Under the pieces are notes generated by a model that did no database searches, was not told the DNA's origin, and saw only the letters and a list, made by a program, of their open reading frames with translations. This document shows positions 1 through 11,396 of a stretch of DNA of 64,000 nucleotides, one piece after another (position 1 is the stretch's first letter; each line of letters begins with the position of its first letter). Source of the DNA: JBFKQC01 sp041627895. Its GTDB lineage: Bacteria > Pseudomonadota > Alphaproteobacteria > Rhodobacterales > Rhodobacteraceae. The position numbers and the translations under genes were made by a program. Location: assembly GCA_041627895.1 (NCBI GenBank), contig JBFKQC010000010.1:4330-68329 (forward strand), written 5' to 3'.

Positions 1-90
1 ATCTACGCAACGCTGAAGCGCGACGAGATCGACAAGCTGATGTCGGTGATCACCCCGGTCGAGTACCGGATGTATCTGGGGCGGATCTGA
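1..90 (+). CDS. C-terminal tail of an unidentified protein
   Basis: An open frame enters the window at base 1 and stops with TGA at 88-90, giving the last 29 residues of a protein whose start lies outside. The tail is charged and ends ...VEYRMYLGRI. I do not recognise the family. It lies 185 bases upstream of surE, separated by two GC-rich hairpins, so it is probably a separate transcription unit. It could be a spurious frame, but the codon pattern (mostly G or C in third position) looks coding. Confidence 0.5.
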   Translation: MYATLKRDEIDKLMSVITPVEYRMYLGRI

Positions 91-102
91 GGGGAATTTC
101 GC

Positions 103-147
103 CGCGCCTTGCGGCGCGTCGACCTGCCGGGGGGACGCTGTCCCCCC
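103..147 (+). terminator. Two consecutive GC hairpins after the first gene
   Basis: The first hairpin pairs CGCGCC with GGCGCG around a TTGC loop at about 105-120. The second is a perfect 8-bp stem, GGGGGGAC (129-136) against GTCCCCCC (140-147), with a 3-base loop. A short T run (164-168) follows 16 bases later. This looks like a terminator for the upstream gene and also forms the hairpin part of a dispersed repeat. Confidence 0.55.
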
Positions 148-179
148 GGACCCCCCTTGAGTATTTTTGGCCAGATGAA
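129..179 (+). repeat. Terminator-associated repeat, copy 1
   Basis: A G/C hairpin (129-147) is followed by a 21-base block at 159-179 reading GAGTATTT..GGCCAGATGAA. The same block occurs in reverse complement at 32808-32828 with 19 of 21 bases identical, again beside a GC hairpin. A more diverged relative lies at 29173-29218. These look like members of one short intergenic repeat family that doubles as transcription-terminator DNA. Confidence 0.6.
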
Positions 180-275
180 TCCCGGACCGGTTTGTCCCTG
201 TGTCGCGGCGTGCGCGCCTTGTCGCCGGACGGGGGCTTGCGTAAAGGAAGGAAACGCCACCAAGGGGCCCCCGGC

Positions 276-1058
276 ATGCGCATCCTGATCACCAACGACG
301 ACGGCATCAACGCGCCGGGGCTGAAGGTGCTTCAGGCGATCGCCGAACAGGTCGCGGGACCGAAAGGCGAGGTCTGGACCGTGGCGCCCGCCTTCGAGCA
401 GTCCGGCGTCGGGCACTGCATCAGCTACACCCATCCGACGATGATCATGGAGCTTGGCCCGCGCCGCTTCGCCGCCGAGGGCTCGCCCGCCGACTGCGTG
501 CTGGCCGGGATCGGCGACGTGATGCCGGCGCGCCCCGACCTGGTGCTCTCGGGCGTCAACCGCGGCAACAACGCCGCCGAGAACACGCTGTATTCCGGCA
601 CCATCGGCGGCGCGATGGAGGCCTCGCTTCAGGGGCTGCGGGCAATCGCGCTCAGCCAGTTCTACGGCCCCGACAATTTCCAGCTCGACGACCCGTTCGA
701 GGCCGCCGCCGCCCACGGCGCGCGCGTCGTGCGCGACCTGGTCGGCGCCGGGCAATGGGGCGGCGACGAATACGGCATCTTCTACAACGTCAACTTTCCG
801 CCGGTGCCGGCGGCCGGTGTCAGGGGCACCCGCGTCGTCGCCCAGGGCTACCGCACCGACACCTTCTTCGGGGTCGAGCCGGATACCTCGCCCTCGGGGC
901 GCAAGTTCCTGTGGATCAAGGGCGGGCCGCAGCACGTGCCGACCGCGCCCGGAACGGATGTGCACGCCAACCTCGAAGGCTATGTCTCGGTCACGCCGAT
1001 GCGCTGCGATTTGACGGCGCATGACGTGCTGGACGATCTGCGCGGGCGGCTGGAGTGA
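276..1058 (+). CDS. surE: 5'/3'-nucleotidase SurE
   Basis: A 260-residue SurE nucleotidase, which dephosphorylates nucleoside 5'- and 3'-monophosphates in the cytoplasm using a divalent metal. The N-terminus MRILITNDDG carries the metal-binding Asp pair (residues 8-9), and SGVNRGNN follows in the middle of the protein; the length is normal for the family. The frame is open back to base 192, but the ATG at 276 starts exactly where family members start. pcm begins 8 bases after the stop, and surE-pcm-nlpD is a conserved stationary-phase/repair operon in proteobacteria. Confidence 0.95.
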   Translation: MRILITNDDGINAPGLKVLQAIAEQVAGPKGEVWTVAPAFEQSGVGHCISYTHPTMIMELGPRRFAAEGSPADCVLAGIGDVMPARPDLVLSGVNRGNNAAENTLYSGTIGGAMEASLQGLRAIALSQFYGPDNFQLDDPFEAAAAHGARVVRDLVGAGQWGGDEYGIFYNVNFPPVPAAGVRGTRVVAQGYRTDTFFGVEPDTSPSGRKFLWIKGGPQHVPTAPGTDVHANLEGYVSVTPMRCDLTAHDVLDDLRGRLE

Positions 1059-1065
1059 CTCCGCG

Positions 1066-1704
1066 ATGATGGATGCCGAGCGCAAGATGCAGTTCCTCTT
1101 CGCGCTGCGCTCGAAGGGCGTCACCGACAGCCGCACGCTGGAAGCGATGGAGAAGATCGACCGCGGCGCCTTCCTGCGCGGGCTGTTCGCCGAACGCGCC
1201 TACGAGGACATGCCGCTGCCGATCCCCTGCGGCCAGACCATCAGCCAGCCTTCGGTCGTCGGCCTGATGACCCAGGCGCTGGACGTCCGGCCGCGCGACA
1301 AGGTGCTCGAGGTCGGCACCGGCTCGGGCTATCAGGCGGCGGTGCTCAGCCTGCTGGCACGCCGGGTCTATACCGTCGACCGGCATCGCCGGCTGGTGCG
1401 CGAGGCGCGCGAGGTCTTCGAGGCGCTGGGGCTGACCAATATCACCGCGATCGCCGCCGACGGCAGCTTTGGCCTGCCCGACCAGGCGCCGTTCGACCGC
1501 ATCCTGGTGACGGCGGCGGCCGAGGACCCGCCCGGCCCGCTCTTGGCGCAGCTTCGCGTTGGCGGTATCATGGTGGTGCCGGTGGGGCAGTCGGATGCCG
1601 TGCAGAGCCTGATCAAGGTGACGCGCGGCGAGACGGGCTTTGACTATCAAGAGCTTCGCCCGGTGCGCTTCGTGCCCCTCGTCGAGGGGGTGGGACAGGA
1701 TTGA
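1066..1704 (+). CDS. pcm: Protein-L-isoaspartate O-methyltransferase
   Basis: A 212-residue PCMT that methylates L-isoaspartyl residues in damaged proteins using S-adenosylmethionine. It has the family motif GQTISQP (about residues 56-62) and SAM-binding motif I, VLEVGTGSGYQ (80-90). Two adjacent ATGs (1066 and 1069) are possible starts; 1066 is chosen because it is the first after the surE stop. The open frame runs back into surE, but those upstream codons do not look like family sequence. It is very likely translated from the surE message. Confidence 0.93.
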   Translation: MMDAERKMQFLFALRSKGVTDSRTLEAMEKIDRGAFLRGLFAERAYEDMPLPIPCGQTISQPSVVGLMTQALDVRPRDKVLEVGTGSGYQAAVLSLLARRVYTVDRHRRLVREAREVFEALGLTNITAIAADGSFGLPDQAPFDRILVTAAAEDPPGPLLAQLRVGGIMVVPVGQSDAVQSLIKVTRGETGFDYQELRPVRFVPLVEGVGQD

Positions 1705-1769
1705 CGGCCCCGCCGGGGGGGCCGGGCGACAAGGCGCGGGGGACACGCGCCGGAGTGTGAGGACGAGCG

Positions 1770-2951
1770 ATGGCAGAATTCCGCCGATTCCAATTCCGCG
1801 GCCTGGCGCTTTGTGCCGGGCTTCTGGCGCTGAGCGGCTGCGCCGACGGGCTCGATTTCGACCTGCGCGACGCGGCGGGCGGCTTTGACACCACCGCCGC
1901 CACGCGGCAGCCGACCGAGCCGCGCCCGCAGCCGGACAATCGCGGCGTGATCAGCTATCCGAATTTCCAGGTCGCGGTGGCGCGCAACGGCGACACCATC
2001 GCGGACGTCGCCGCCAGGATCGGCGCCGATCCAGGGCAGCTGGCGCTTTACAACGGCATCGACGTGGCCGCGCCGCTGCGCGCCGGCGAGGTGGTGGCGC
2101 TGCCGCGGCGCGTGGCAGAGCCCTCGCCCGCCACCGGCGCGCAGGGCTACGGCCCGATCCGGCCGGCCGAGAACATCGACATCACCACGCTGGCCGGCGA
2201 CGCGCTGGACCGCGCCGATGCCGCGCGCGGGCCGGCCCAGGCCCGGCCCGCCCCGGCGCAGACCGGGCGCGAGCCGGTGCAGCACAAGGTGTCGCGCGGC
2301 GAGACCGCGTATTCCATCGCCCGGCTCTACGACGTTTCGGTGCGCTCGCTGGCCGACTGGAACGGGCTCGGGCCGAACCTGACGGTGCGCGAGGGGCAAT
2401 ACCTGCTGATCCCGGTGGCGAAGGCCTCGGCGCCGGTGCGCACCGCCGAGCTTGACGTCTCGTCGCCCGGCCAGGGCAGCGTCGCGCCCGAGCCGCCCAG
2501 CGCCTCGACGCCACTGCCCGACGAAGAGCCCGAGCGCGTCGCCGCCGCGCCGCTGCCGACCTCGCCAGATCTGGCCGGGGACCGCACCGCCGCCTCGGGC
2601 ACGCCGCGGCTGATGATGCCGGTCCAGGGCAAGATCATCCGCGGCTACGAGAAGGGCCGCACCGACGGCATCGACATCGCGGCCGACGCCGGCACCCCGG
2701 TGCGCGCCGCCGAGGCCGGCACCGTTGCCGCGATCACCCGCGACACCGACCAGGTGCCGATCCTGGTGCTGCGCCATGCCGACAACCTGCTGACGGTTTA
2801 TGCCAACATCGACGGCATCAAGTTCGAGAAGGGCGCCAAGGTCGCGCGTGGCCAGACCATCGCCGTGGTGCGCGGCTCGTCGCCGAGCTTCCTGCATTTC
2901 GAGGTCCGCCAGGGCTTCGACAGCGTCGACCCGGTGCCCTACGTGAACTGA
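1770..2951 (+). CDS. nlpD: NlpD-like lipoprotein: LysM-LysM-degenerate LytM/M23
   Basis: A 393-residue envelope protein. An N-terminal signal with lipobox LSGC predicts a lipoprotein. A first LysM-like segment lies near residues 63-114 and a second, clearer one near 170-215 (QHKVSRGETAYSIA..), followed by a Pro/Ala linker and a C-terminal M23 domain. The M23 domain keeps GIDIAADAG and LHFEVR but lacks the full zinc-binding HxxxD and HxH motifs. That matches NlpD, which activates periplasmic amidases at the septum rather than cutting peptidoglycan itself. It is third in the surE-pcm-nlpD unit, 65 bases after pcm. Confidence 0.85.
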   Translation: MAEFRRFQFRGLALCAGLLALSGCADGLDFDLRDAAGGFDTTAATRQPTEPRPQPDNRGVISYPNFQVAVARNGDTIADVAARIGADPGQLALYNGIDVAAPLRAGEVVALPRRVAEPSPATGAQGYGPIRPAENIDITTLAGDALDRADAARGPAQARPAPAQTGREPVQHKVSRGETAYSIARLYDVSVRSLADWNGLGPNLTVREGQYLLIPVAKASAPVRTAELDVSSPGQGSVAPEPPSASTPLPDEEPERVAAAPLPTSPDLAGDRTAASGTPRLMMPVQGKIIRGYEKGRTDGIDIAADAGTPVRAAEAGTVAAITRDTDQVPILVLRHADNLLTVYANIDGIKFEKGAKVARGQTIAVVRGSSPSFLHFEVRQGFDSVDPVPYVN

Positions 2952-3431
2952 CGCCGTGCCGCCCGGGCGCGGCGACGATCGCCTCGGGCCTGTCGGGGAT
3001 ATGGCCCGGCCGGGTTTGCCAGGCGGTTTGACAATCCGCGTTGTCGCCGGTTCGGAACCGATGACACGTCTTCGCCCGGATTGTGTCGCCATCCGGGGAA
3101 ATCCCGCCGCAATCGCCGGCGGTCATCGCGCATCCGCGGACAATTCATCGCGAAATGACCGCATTGTCGCCAAGGCGCCGACCGGATTTCGGGCGACCCC
3201 TGTGCAAACCGAAGACAGGGGGCCGGGATGGCGACAGTGGCGACACTCAGGATCGCGCCGAAACGCAGCATCGCAGCGGCAGGCGCGCCGCCGCGCCGGC
3301 GGCTGGTGATCTGGATGAACCGGGACTGGCCGGTTTCGCTGACCTGCGAACTTGGCGTCCCGGCGCGCGCAACCTGACGATCGCGGCCCCAAGGCACCGC
3401 GCTTCGCCGGAAATCCCGCCGCGGGCGCGCC
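2952..3431. other. 480-base intergenic region between convergent genes
   Basis: This lies between the nlpD stop and the convergent ATPase stop. Every long open frame here reads as low-complexity Arg/Pro/Ala sequence on opposing strands, typical of GC-rich shadow frames. The only candidate worth listing is the 49-residue frame at 3228-3377. A TTGACA hexamer occurs at 3027-3032, but I cannot place a matching -10 element. Confidence 0.5.
3228..3377 (+). CDS. Possible small ORF, 49 residues
   Basis: ATG at 3228 to TGA at 3375-3377, preceded by a purine-rich GGGGGCCGGG stretch. About 40 of 49 codons end in G or C, similar to the real genes here, and the C-terminal half (LVIWMNRDWPVSLTCELG) is less repetitive than shadow frames usually are. 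No family is recognised. It ends 54 bases before the convergent ATPase stop. It may equally be a chance frame in GC-rich DNA. Confidence 0.25.
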   Translation: MATVATLRIAPKRSIAAAGAPPRRRLVIWMNRDWPVSLTCELGVPARAT

Positions 3432-4274
3432 TCAGAACCGCACGCCGCGCCGCCCCGCCAGATCGGTGAAATACTGCCACGCCACCCGGCCCGAGCGCGC
3501 CCCGCGCGTGGCCTGCCACTCGATCGCCTCGGCGCGCAGCGTGGCCGCGTCGATCTCGACCCCGTAGGCGTCGCAATAGCCGCGGATCATCGCCAGGTAT
3601 TCGTCCTGCGAACAGGGATGGAACCCGAGCCACAGCCCAAACCGGTCGGAAAGCGAAACCTTTTCCTCGGTCGCCTCCGAGGGCGAGATCGCGCTGGAAC
3701 GCTCGTTCTCGATCATGTCGCGCGGCATCAGGTGGCGGCGGTTCGAGGTGGCGTAGAACACCACGTTCTCGGGCCGCCCTTCGATGCCGCCGTCCAGCAC
3801 CGCCTTGAGCGACTTGTAATGCTGGTCGTCGTGGGAAAACGACAGGTCGTCGCAAAACAGCACGAAACGTGCCTCTGCGGCGGCCCCGAGCAGGTTCAGC
3901 AGCCGCCCGATCGAGGGCAGATCCTCGCGCTGGACCTCGACGATCTTCAACGCCTGTCCCCGGCGCAGCACCTCGGCATGCACCGCCTTGACCAGCGACG
4001 ACTTGCCCATCCCCCGAGCGCCCCACAGCAGCGCGTTGTTGGCCGGCAGGCCGCGCGCGAATTGCAGCGTGTTGGCCAGCAGCGTGTCGCGCGCCCGGTC
4101 GATGCCGACCAGCAGCGGCAGGTCGACGCGGTTGACCTTGTCCACCGACGTCAGACGGTCCGGGTCCACATGCCAGACGAAGGCCTCGGCGCCGTCGAAA
4201 TCGGGCACCGCCCCGGGCGCGGGCGCGATCCGTTCCAGCGCCTCGGCGATGCGCCTCAGCGCATCGTCGCTCAC
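3432..4274 (-). CDS. DUF815-family P-loop ATPase
   Basis: A 280-residue AAA-like ATPase of the DUF815 family. The Walker A motif is GARGMGKSS (residues 85-93), the Walker B-like motif is VLFCDD (138-143), and a sensor-like YATSNRRHL follows. The biochemical role of the family is not established. It overlaps the end of tatC by 4 bases (ATGA arrangement), so it is probably co-translated with the tat genes, although no function in Tat export is known. The length is typical and the start is fixed by the overlap. Confidence 0.85.
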   Translation of the reverse strand: MSDDALRRIAEALERIAPAPGAVPDFDGAEAFVWHVDPDRLTSVDKVNRVDLPLLVGIDRARDTLLANTLQFARGLPANNALLWGARGMGKSSLVKAVHAEVLRRGQALKIVEVQREDLPSIGRLLNLLGAAAEARFVLFCDDLSFSHDDQHYKSLKAVLDGGIEGRPENVVFYATSNRRHLMPRDMIENERSSAISPSEATEEKVSLSDRFGLWLGFHPCSQDEYLAMIRGYCDAYGVEIDAATLRAEAIEWQATRGARSGRVAWQYFTDLAGRRGVRF

Positions 4275-5167
4275 GCCTTGCTCTCCCCGGCCTCGTCGCC
4301 GTCGTCCTCGTCGAACTCGGCATACATGTCATCGAGGCTTTCGTCCTCGCCGAGGATGCCCTCTTCGCGCAGCCGCTGGTCGCGCTTCTTCTCGACCCGC
4401 TTCACAAGCTGGATCGAGATTTCATAAAGCCCGTAGACCACGACGAACAGGATCACCTGGGTGATCACGTCGGGCGGCGTCACCAGCGCGGCCAGCACCA
4501 GGATGCCCACGACCGCGTACTTGCGCACCGCCGCCAGCCCGTGCGAGCTGACCAGCCCCGCCTTGCCCATCAGCGTCAGCAGAACCGGAAGCTGAAAGCA
4601 AAGCCCGAAGGCCACGATGAACTTGATCGTCAGGCTCAGGTATTCCTGCGCCGAGCCCTGAAAGGCGATGCCGGCGGTGGTGTTTTCCAACTCGCCCTCG
4701 CCCGCGAGCGTGCCCTCCTGCTGGAAGCCGAGGAAGAAGTCGAAGGCCAGCGGCGTGACCACGTAGAACGCGAAGGCCGCGCCCAGGAAGAACATGAAGG
4801 GCGAGGCGACCAGGAACGGCAGAAAGGCGTTCTTTTCGGTCCGATAGAGCCCCGGCGCCACGAAACGCCACATCTGAAAGCTGATGTAGGGAAACGCCAG
4901 AACCAGCCCGCCCAGCAGCGAGATCGAGATCGCGACGAAAAAGCCCTCCTGCAATTTTATCAGGATAAGGCCGCAGTCATCGCCCATCGCGCCGCGCGCG
5001 TCGCAAAGCGGCTGGGTCAGGAAGTTGAAGATCGGGTTCCAGACGGTGAAGCAGATCACCATGCCGACGATGAACGCCATGACCGAGCGGATCAGCCGGG
5101 TGCGCAGTTCGGCCAGATGCTCGATCAGCGGGGCGGCGGTGTCGTCGATCTCGTCGCGCTCGCTCAT
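4271..5167 (-). CDS. tatC: Twin-arginine translocase subunit TatC
   Basis: A 298-residue polytopic inner-membrane protein, the core Tat receptor that binds twin-arginine signal peptides. The N-terminus has the family pattern LIEHLAELRTRLIRS, followed by about six hydrophobic segments. The C-terminal tail after about residue 255 is unusually long and acidic (EDESLDDMYAEFDEDD..), as often seen in alphaproteobacterial TatC. It overlaps tatB by 4 bases upstream and the DUF815 ATPase by 4 bases downstream. The multicopper oxidase at 51993-53696 is a plausible Tat substrate in the same window. Confidence 0.95.
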   Translation of the reverse strand: MSERDEIDDTAAPLIEHLAELRTRLIRSVMAFIVGMVICFTVWNPIFNFLTQPLCDARGAMGDDCGLILIKLQEGFFVAISISLLGGLVLAFPYISFQMWRFVAPGLYRTEKNAFLPFLVASPFMFFLGAAFAFYVVTPLAFDFFLGFQQEGTLAGEGELENTTAGIAFQGSAQEYLSLTIKFIVAFGLCFQLPVLLTLMGKAGLVSSHGLAAVRKYAVVGILVLAALVTPPDVITQVILFVVVYGLYEISIQLVKRVEKKRDQRLREEGILGEDESLDDMYAEFDEDDGDEAGESKA

Positions 5168-5649
5168 GCCGGCTTATCCGGGGTCTCGTCGGGCGCGGCC
5201 GCGGGGTCAGCCGGCGCCTCTGCCGTTTTCGCCGCCTCGGCCTCTGCCGCGCGCTTCGCCGCGGCCTTCTCGGCCGAATACTCGCGGATCTTGCGCGCCG
5301 CGTCGGCGCGTTCCTCGGTCAGCTTCTGCGTCTCGGGACCGCGCGGCCGATCCGACGGCTTGGCGGCCTTGCCGGGCTGCCATTTCTCGAACCTGTCGGC
5401 GGCCTCGTTCAGCTTGTCGAGGCCCATCTTCTTCGGGTTCGCCGCCGATTGCAGCGTGTTGGTGATGTCCTTGACGCCGGCCTCGTCGGCGGCCTCGTTC
5501 ATCGCGCGGGAAAACTCGCGCGCCATGTTGCGCATCTTGCCGGTAAACCGGCCGAGCGTGCGGAACATGCCGGGCAGGTCCTTGGGCCCCACCACGATCA
5601 GCGCGACGATGCCGATCACCAGAAGCTCGGTCCAGCCGATGTCGAACAT
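5164..5649 (-). CDS. tatB: Twin-arginine translocase subunit TatB
   Basis: A 161-residue TatB. One N-terminal transmembrane helix (MFDIGWTELLVIGIVALIVVG) with the conserved Glu is followed by an amphipathic helix and a long charged Ala/Glu/Lys-rich tail. TatB forms the substrate-recognition complex with TatC. It starts 29 bases after tatA and its stop overlaps the tatC start by 4 bases. The longer tail separates it from TatA. Confidence 0.93.
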   Translation of the reverse strand: MFDIGWTELLVIGIVALIVVGPKDLPGMFRTLGRFTGKMRNMAREFSRAMNEAADEAGVKDITNTLQSAANPKKMGLDKLNEAADRFEKWQPGKAAKPSDRPRGPETQKLTEERADAARKIREYSAEKAAAKRAAEAEAAKTAEAPADPAAAPDETPDKPA

Positions 5650-5678
5650 GGGCGTCCCCCGCGGTCAGGATCAGGGCC

Positions 5679-5891
5679 TCAGGCCTTGTCCTTCTCCTCT
5701 TCGGGGGTCACGTCGCGCGCGGCGGCGGCGTTGTCCTCGATTTCCTTCTTGCCATCGTCGACGCCCTTCTTGAAGGCGGTGATGCCCTTGCCGACCTCGC
5801 CCATCAGCGACGAGATCTTGCCGCGCCCGAACAGCACCAGCACCACGATCGCGATCAGCAGGAGGCCGGGAAGGCCGATATTGTTCAGCAT
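5679..5891 (-). CDS. tatA: Twin-arginine translocase pore subunit TatA
   Basis: A 70-residue TatA: short N-terminal membrane helix, the FGRGK hinge (VLVLFGRGKISSLMGEVG), an amphipathic helix, then an acidic/basic tail. TatA oligomerises to form the translocation pore. The frame stays open 14 codons upstream, but the ATG at 5891 gives the canonical MLNNIGLPGLL start and has an upstream GGGAGA (read on the minus strand). It is first in the tatA-tatB-tatC-ATPase operon. Confidence 0.94.
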   Translation of the reverse strand: MLNNIGLPGLLLIAIVVLVLFGRGKISSLMGEVGKGITAFKKGVDDGKKEIEDNAAAARDVTPEEEKDKA

Positions 5892-6116
5892 GGGGTGTCT
5901 CCCTTTCCGGGCCGGCGTGCGGCCCGATCCCAAACGACATCGTTCTATCTATGGAGTCGCGGCGCCGGAGAAAAGCCGCAATGCGGCGAGAGGCCGGAAA
6001 AACCGGCAGGATCGGCGGCGCGGCACGCCATCGGATTGACAACTGCAAGGATTTTGGCAGTTGTGGGGGGCACAGCGCGCCGCCGGGCACGCGAATCACC
6101 CAAGGCGAGGCCGCCG

Positions 6117-6809
6117 ATGCGCCGGGCCGACCGGCTTTATCAACTGATCCAGGTGCTGCGCGACGGGCGGCTGCACCGCGCCGTCGACCTGGCTGCCGAG
6201 ATCGGCGTCAGCCTGCGCACGATCTACCGCGACATGGACACGCTGGCCGCGTCGGGCGTGCCGGTCGAGGGCGCGCGCGGCCTCGGCTACCAGATGACCC
6301 AGCCGGTGACGCTGCCGCCCCTGAACCTCAGCCTGACCGAACTGGAGGCGCTGCATCTCGGGCTGTCGGTCGTGGGCGAGGCCGGGGACGCCGAACTGGG
6401 CACGGCGGCGCGGTCGCTGTCGGCCAAGATCGACGCGGTGCTGCCCGAGGACCGGACCGGCCCGCCCAAGGGCTGGGGTTTCGCGGTCTACCCCTTCGCC
6501 GATGCCGCGGCCGGGTTCCGCTACATGCCGGCGATCCGCGCCGCGATCCGCGCGCGCCAGAAGCTGGGCCTGACCATCTCCGGGCCGGGCGGCGCCGAGA
6601 CCCGGCGCACGATCCGGCCGCTGGCGCTGGATTACTGGGGCCGGGTCTGGACGGCGACCTGCTGGTGCGAAACGACCGGCGACTTCGCGGAACTGCGCGT
6701 CGACCGGATCACCGCGCTCGACGTGCTGCCGGCGCTATTCGTCGAGGAACAGGGCAAGACGCTGATCGACTACCGCGAGCGAACCGGGCGGCACCGGCGC
6801 CGGACCTGA
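6117..6809 (+). CDS. YafY-type HTH/WYL transcriptional regulator
   Basis: A 230-residue DeoR/YafY-like regulator. An N-terminal winged helix-turn-helix (MRRADRLYQLIQVLRDGR..LRTIYRDMDTLAASG, residues 1-50) is followed by a C-terminal WYL-type ligand-sensing region; the LDYWGRVWTATCWCE segment sits where the WYL fold is expected. The long open frame upstream of 6117 is not family-like. It is transcribed divergently from tatA and convergent with the ABC ATPase 13 bases downstream. Its target is not evident; the neighbours do not form an obvious regulon. Confidence 0.85.
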   Translation: MRRADRLYQLIQVLRDGRLHRAVDLAAEIGVSLRTIYRDMDTLAASGVPVEGARGLGYQMTQPVTLPPLNLSLTELEALHLGLSVVGEAGDAELGTAARSLSAKIDAVLPEDRTGPPKGWGFAVYPFADAAAGFRYMPAIRAAIRARQKLGLTISGPGGAETRRTIRPLALDYWGRVWTATCWCETTGDFAELRVDRITALDVLPALFVEEQGKTLIDYRERTGRHRRRT

Positions 6810-6822
6810 CCGGGCGCGGCGC

Positions 6823-7905
<1,083 letters not shown>

Positions 7906-8064
7906 GGGGGCCTCCTCGAAACCCGATGGAATTCATCGGAAATCGACGCCTAGCAGCGCGCCGCCCTGCCGGCAAGCGGCAATGGCGGCCGGTATTGACC
8001 CAGCGCAAGGTGCCGCCGCGCGACCGCGCTAGAGTCGGGGCACAAGCGAACAGGAGGAATGCAG

Positions 8065-8877
8065 ATGGAACGCATACTTGTCGCCACGGACCTGTCCGCC
8101 CGCTCGGTACGCGCGATGGAGCGGGGGTTTCGCCTGGCCAAGCGGCTCGGCGCGGCGGTGCAGGTTCTCTCGGTCGTGGACGACGCGCTGCCGGACGGAC
8201 TGGCCGGGCGGCTGGCCGAGGACATCAAGGCCGGGCTCGAAGCCGAGTGCCGCGCGATGGGCGGCGACGCGGCGGGCGTTGCGGTGGTGGCCGGCGACCC
8301 GGCGGCCGAAATCGTGGCGCAGGCGCAGACGGGCGGCGCCGGGCTGATCGTGATGGGCCTGCACCGCACGCGGCCCTTCATGGACGCGGTGCGCGAAACC
8401 ACGATGGAGCGCACGGTGCGGCTGAGCCATCTGCCGGTCCTGCTGGTGCGCAACGCGCCCGGGGCGGATTATGCCCGCGTGCTCTGCCCGGTGGATTTCT
8501 CGGCGGCCGCGGCGGCGGCGGTAAAGGCGGCAGCGGCGGTGGCACCGGATGCCGCGATGACGCTGTTTCACGCCTTCCACACGCCGCATACCCGGCACGG
8601 CGAGGTCAGCGGCGCCGCGGCGCCCTTCCGCAAGGAGGCGCTGGCCGAATACCAGGCCTGGATCGCCAACCGCCCCGAATTGCTGGCGCTGCCCGAGCCG
8701 GAACTGGTCGAGGGCGGGCTGGACGCGGTATTCGAGCGGATGGCGGCGCGGGTCGCGCCGGACCTGATCGCGGTCGGCGCGCATTCGCGCCCGGCGCTGG
8801 TGCGGATGCTGATCGGCGACTTTGCCGCCGGGCTGATCCGCACCCCGCCGACCGATCTGCTGGTCAGCCACCCCTGA
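8065..8877 (+). CDS. Tandem universal stress protein
   Basis: A 270-residue protein with two UspA-like domains (about residues 1-135 and 137-270). Each begins with a beta strand and Asp (RILVATDLSA, RVLCPVDFSA) and ends in LPVLLV or TDLLV. The glycine-rich ATP-binding loop is degenerate in both halves. Two ATGs compete: GGAGG at 8053-8057 is 1 base from the ATG at 8059 but 7 bases from the ATG at 8065, so 8065 is chosen. It is monocistronic, diverging from the ABC ATPase and followed by tRNA-Gly. Confidence 0.88.
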   Translation: MERILVATDLSARSVRAMERGFRLAKRLGAAVQVLSVVDDALPDGLAGRLAEDIKAGLEAECRAMGGDAAGVAVVAGDPAAEIVAQAQTGGAGLIVMGLHRTRPFMDAVRETTMERTVRLSHLPVLLVRNAPGADYARVLCPVDFSAAAAAAVKAAAAVAPDAAMTLFHAFHTPHTRHGEVSGAAAPFRKEALAEYQAWIANRPELLALPEPELVEGGLDAVFERMAARVAPDLIAVGAHSRPALVRMLIGDFAAGLIRTPPTDLLVSHP

Positions 8878-8987
8878 CACGCGCGCGCATCCGCCGGGGA
8901 ATTCCTGCAAACGGCAGCGCGGCGCCACCCGCCGCGCACGGCGACGATTGACGCAGGCGCCGGGCAACGGTAACTACCGGGCTCGGC

Positions 8988-9061
8988 GCGGGTGTAGCTC
9001 AATGGCAGAGCAGGAGCTTCCCAAGCTTAAGACGAGGGTTCGATTCCCTTCACCCGCTCCA
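8988..9061 (+). tRNA. tRNA-Gly (anticodon CCC)
   Basis: A 74-nt cloverleaf. The acceptor stem GCGGGTG pairs with CACCCGC, the D arm is GCTC/GAGC, the T arm is GAGGG-TTCGATT-CCCTT, the discriminator is T and CCA is encoded. The anticodon loop is TTCCCAA, giving CCC. In the anticodon stem the outermost pair appears mismatched (G27-A43) with a G-T next to it, similar to other bacterial Gly-CCC tRNAs. Confidence 0.95.
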
Positions 9062-9103
9062 AGGCTCTCCGGTCCGTTCCGGCCCCCCGACGCCGCCGCG
9101 ATC

Positions 9104-10717
<1,614 letters not shown>

Positions 10718-10721
10718 TGCA

Positions 10722-11396
10722 TCACTCCGCCCAATGCACCGTGGCCCCGTTCAGCACCGCCAGGATCGGCGCCTTCATCGGGTCGCCCGATTGCTGCGCG
10801 CGCTCCAGCGCGGCGCGTTTTTCCGCCCCGGTGATCACGATGTGGGTCGACATCGCGCCCTTCAGCACCGGCGCGGTCAGCGTGACGCGCGGCTCGGGCG
10901 CGCCCGGCGCGCGCATCGCCATCAGCGGCGGCGCGTGGTCGTCCAGCGCCTCGGCCAGCCGGTCGGCACCCGGGAACAGCGAGGCGGTGTGCATGTCCGT
11001 TCCCATGCCCAGCATCAGGACCGAGATCGGAAGCTCAGCCGCCATCGCCTCGGCCAGCCCGGCCAGCCCCTCTTCGGGGGTCGCGTGGCCGGTGTAGAAC
11101 GGCAGGAACCGCGCCGCTGCGGCGCGGCCGGTCAGCAGGCGCTCGCGCACCAGCCGCGCGTTCGAGCGTTCGTGGTCCCCGGGCACCCAGCGCTCGTCGG
11201 TCAGCATCACGTGCACCCGGTCCCATTCCAGGTCGGCGGCGCAAAGCACGTCGAAGATCGGGCCCGGCGTCGTGCCGCCCGGGACCGCGAAGGACGCGGC
11301 CTCGTGGTGCATCACGCAAGTGTTCAACTCGCCCGCCAACTGGTTGGCGACGTCGATCATCATCAAGTCCTGATCGGGGTATTCGACGAGGTTCAT
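10722..11396 (-). CDS. pgl: 6-phosphogluconolactonase
   Basis: A 224-residue lactonase hydrolysing 6-phosphoglucono-delta-lactone, the step after Zwf. The phosphate-binding loop AVPGGTTPGPIFD and the LTDERWVPGDHERSN motif are typical of the NagB-like family. The frame is open 37 codons further upstream into zwf, but the ATG at 11396 overlaps the zwf stop in an ATGA arrangement and gives a family-like N-terminus. It is translationally coupled to zwf. Confidence 0.94.
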   Translation of the reverse strand: MNLVEYPDQDLMMIDVANQLAGELNTCVMHHEAASFAVPGGTTPGPIFDVLCAADLEWDRVHVMLTDERWVPGDHERSNARLVRERLLTGRAAAARFLPFYTGHATPEEGLAGLAEAMAAELPISVLMLGMGTDMHTASLFPGADRLAEALDDHAPPLMAMRAPGAPEPRVTLTAPVLKGAMSTHIVITGAEKRAALERAQQSGDPMKAPILAVLNGATVHWAE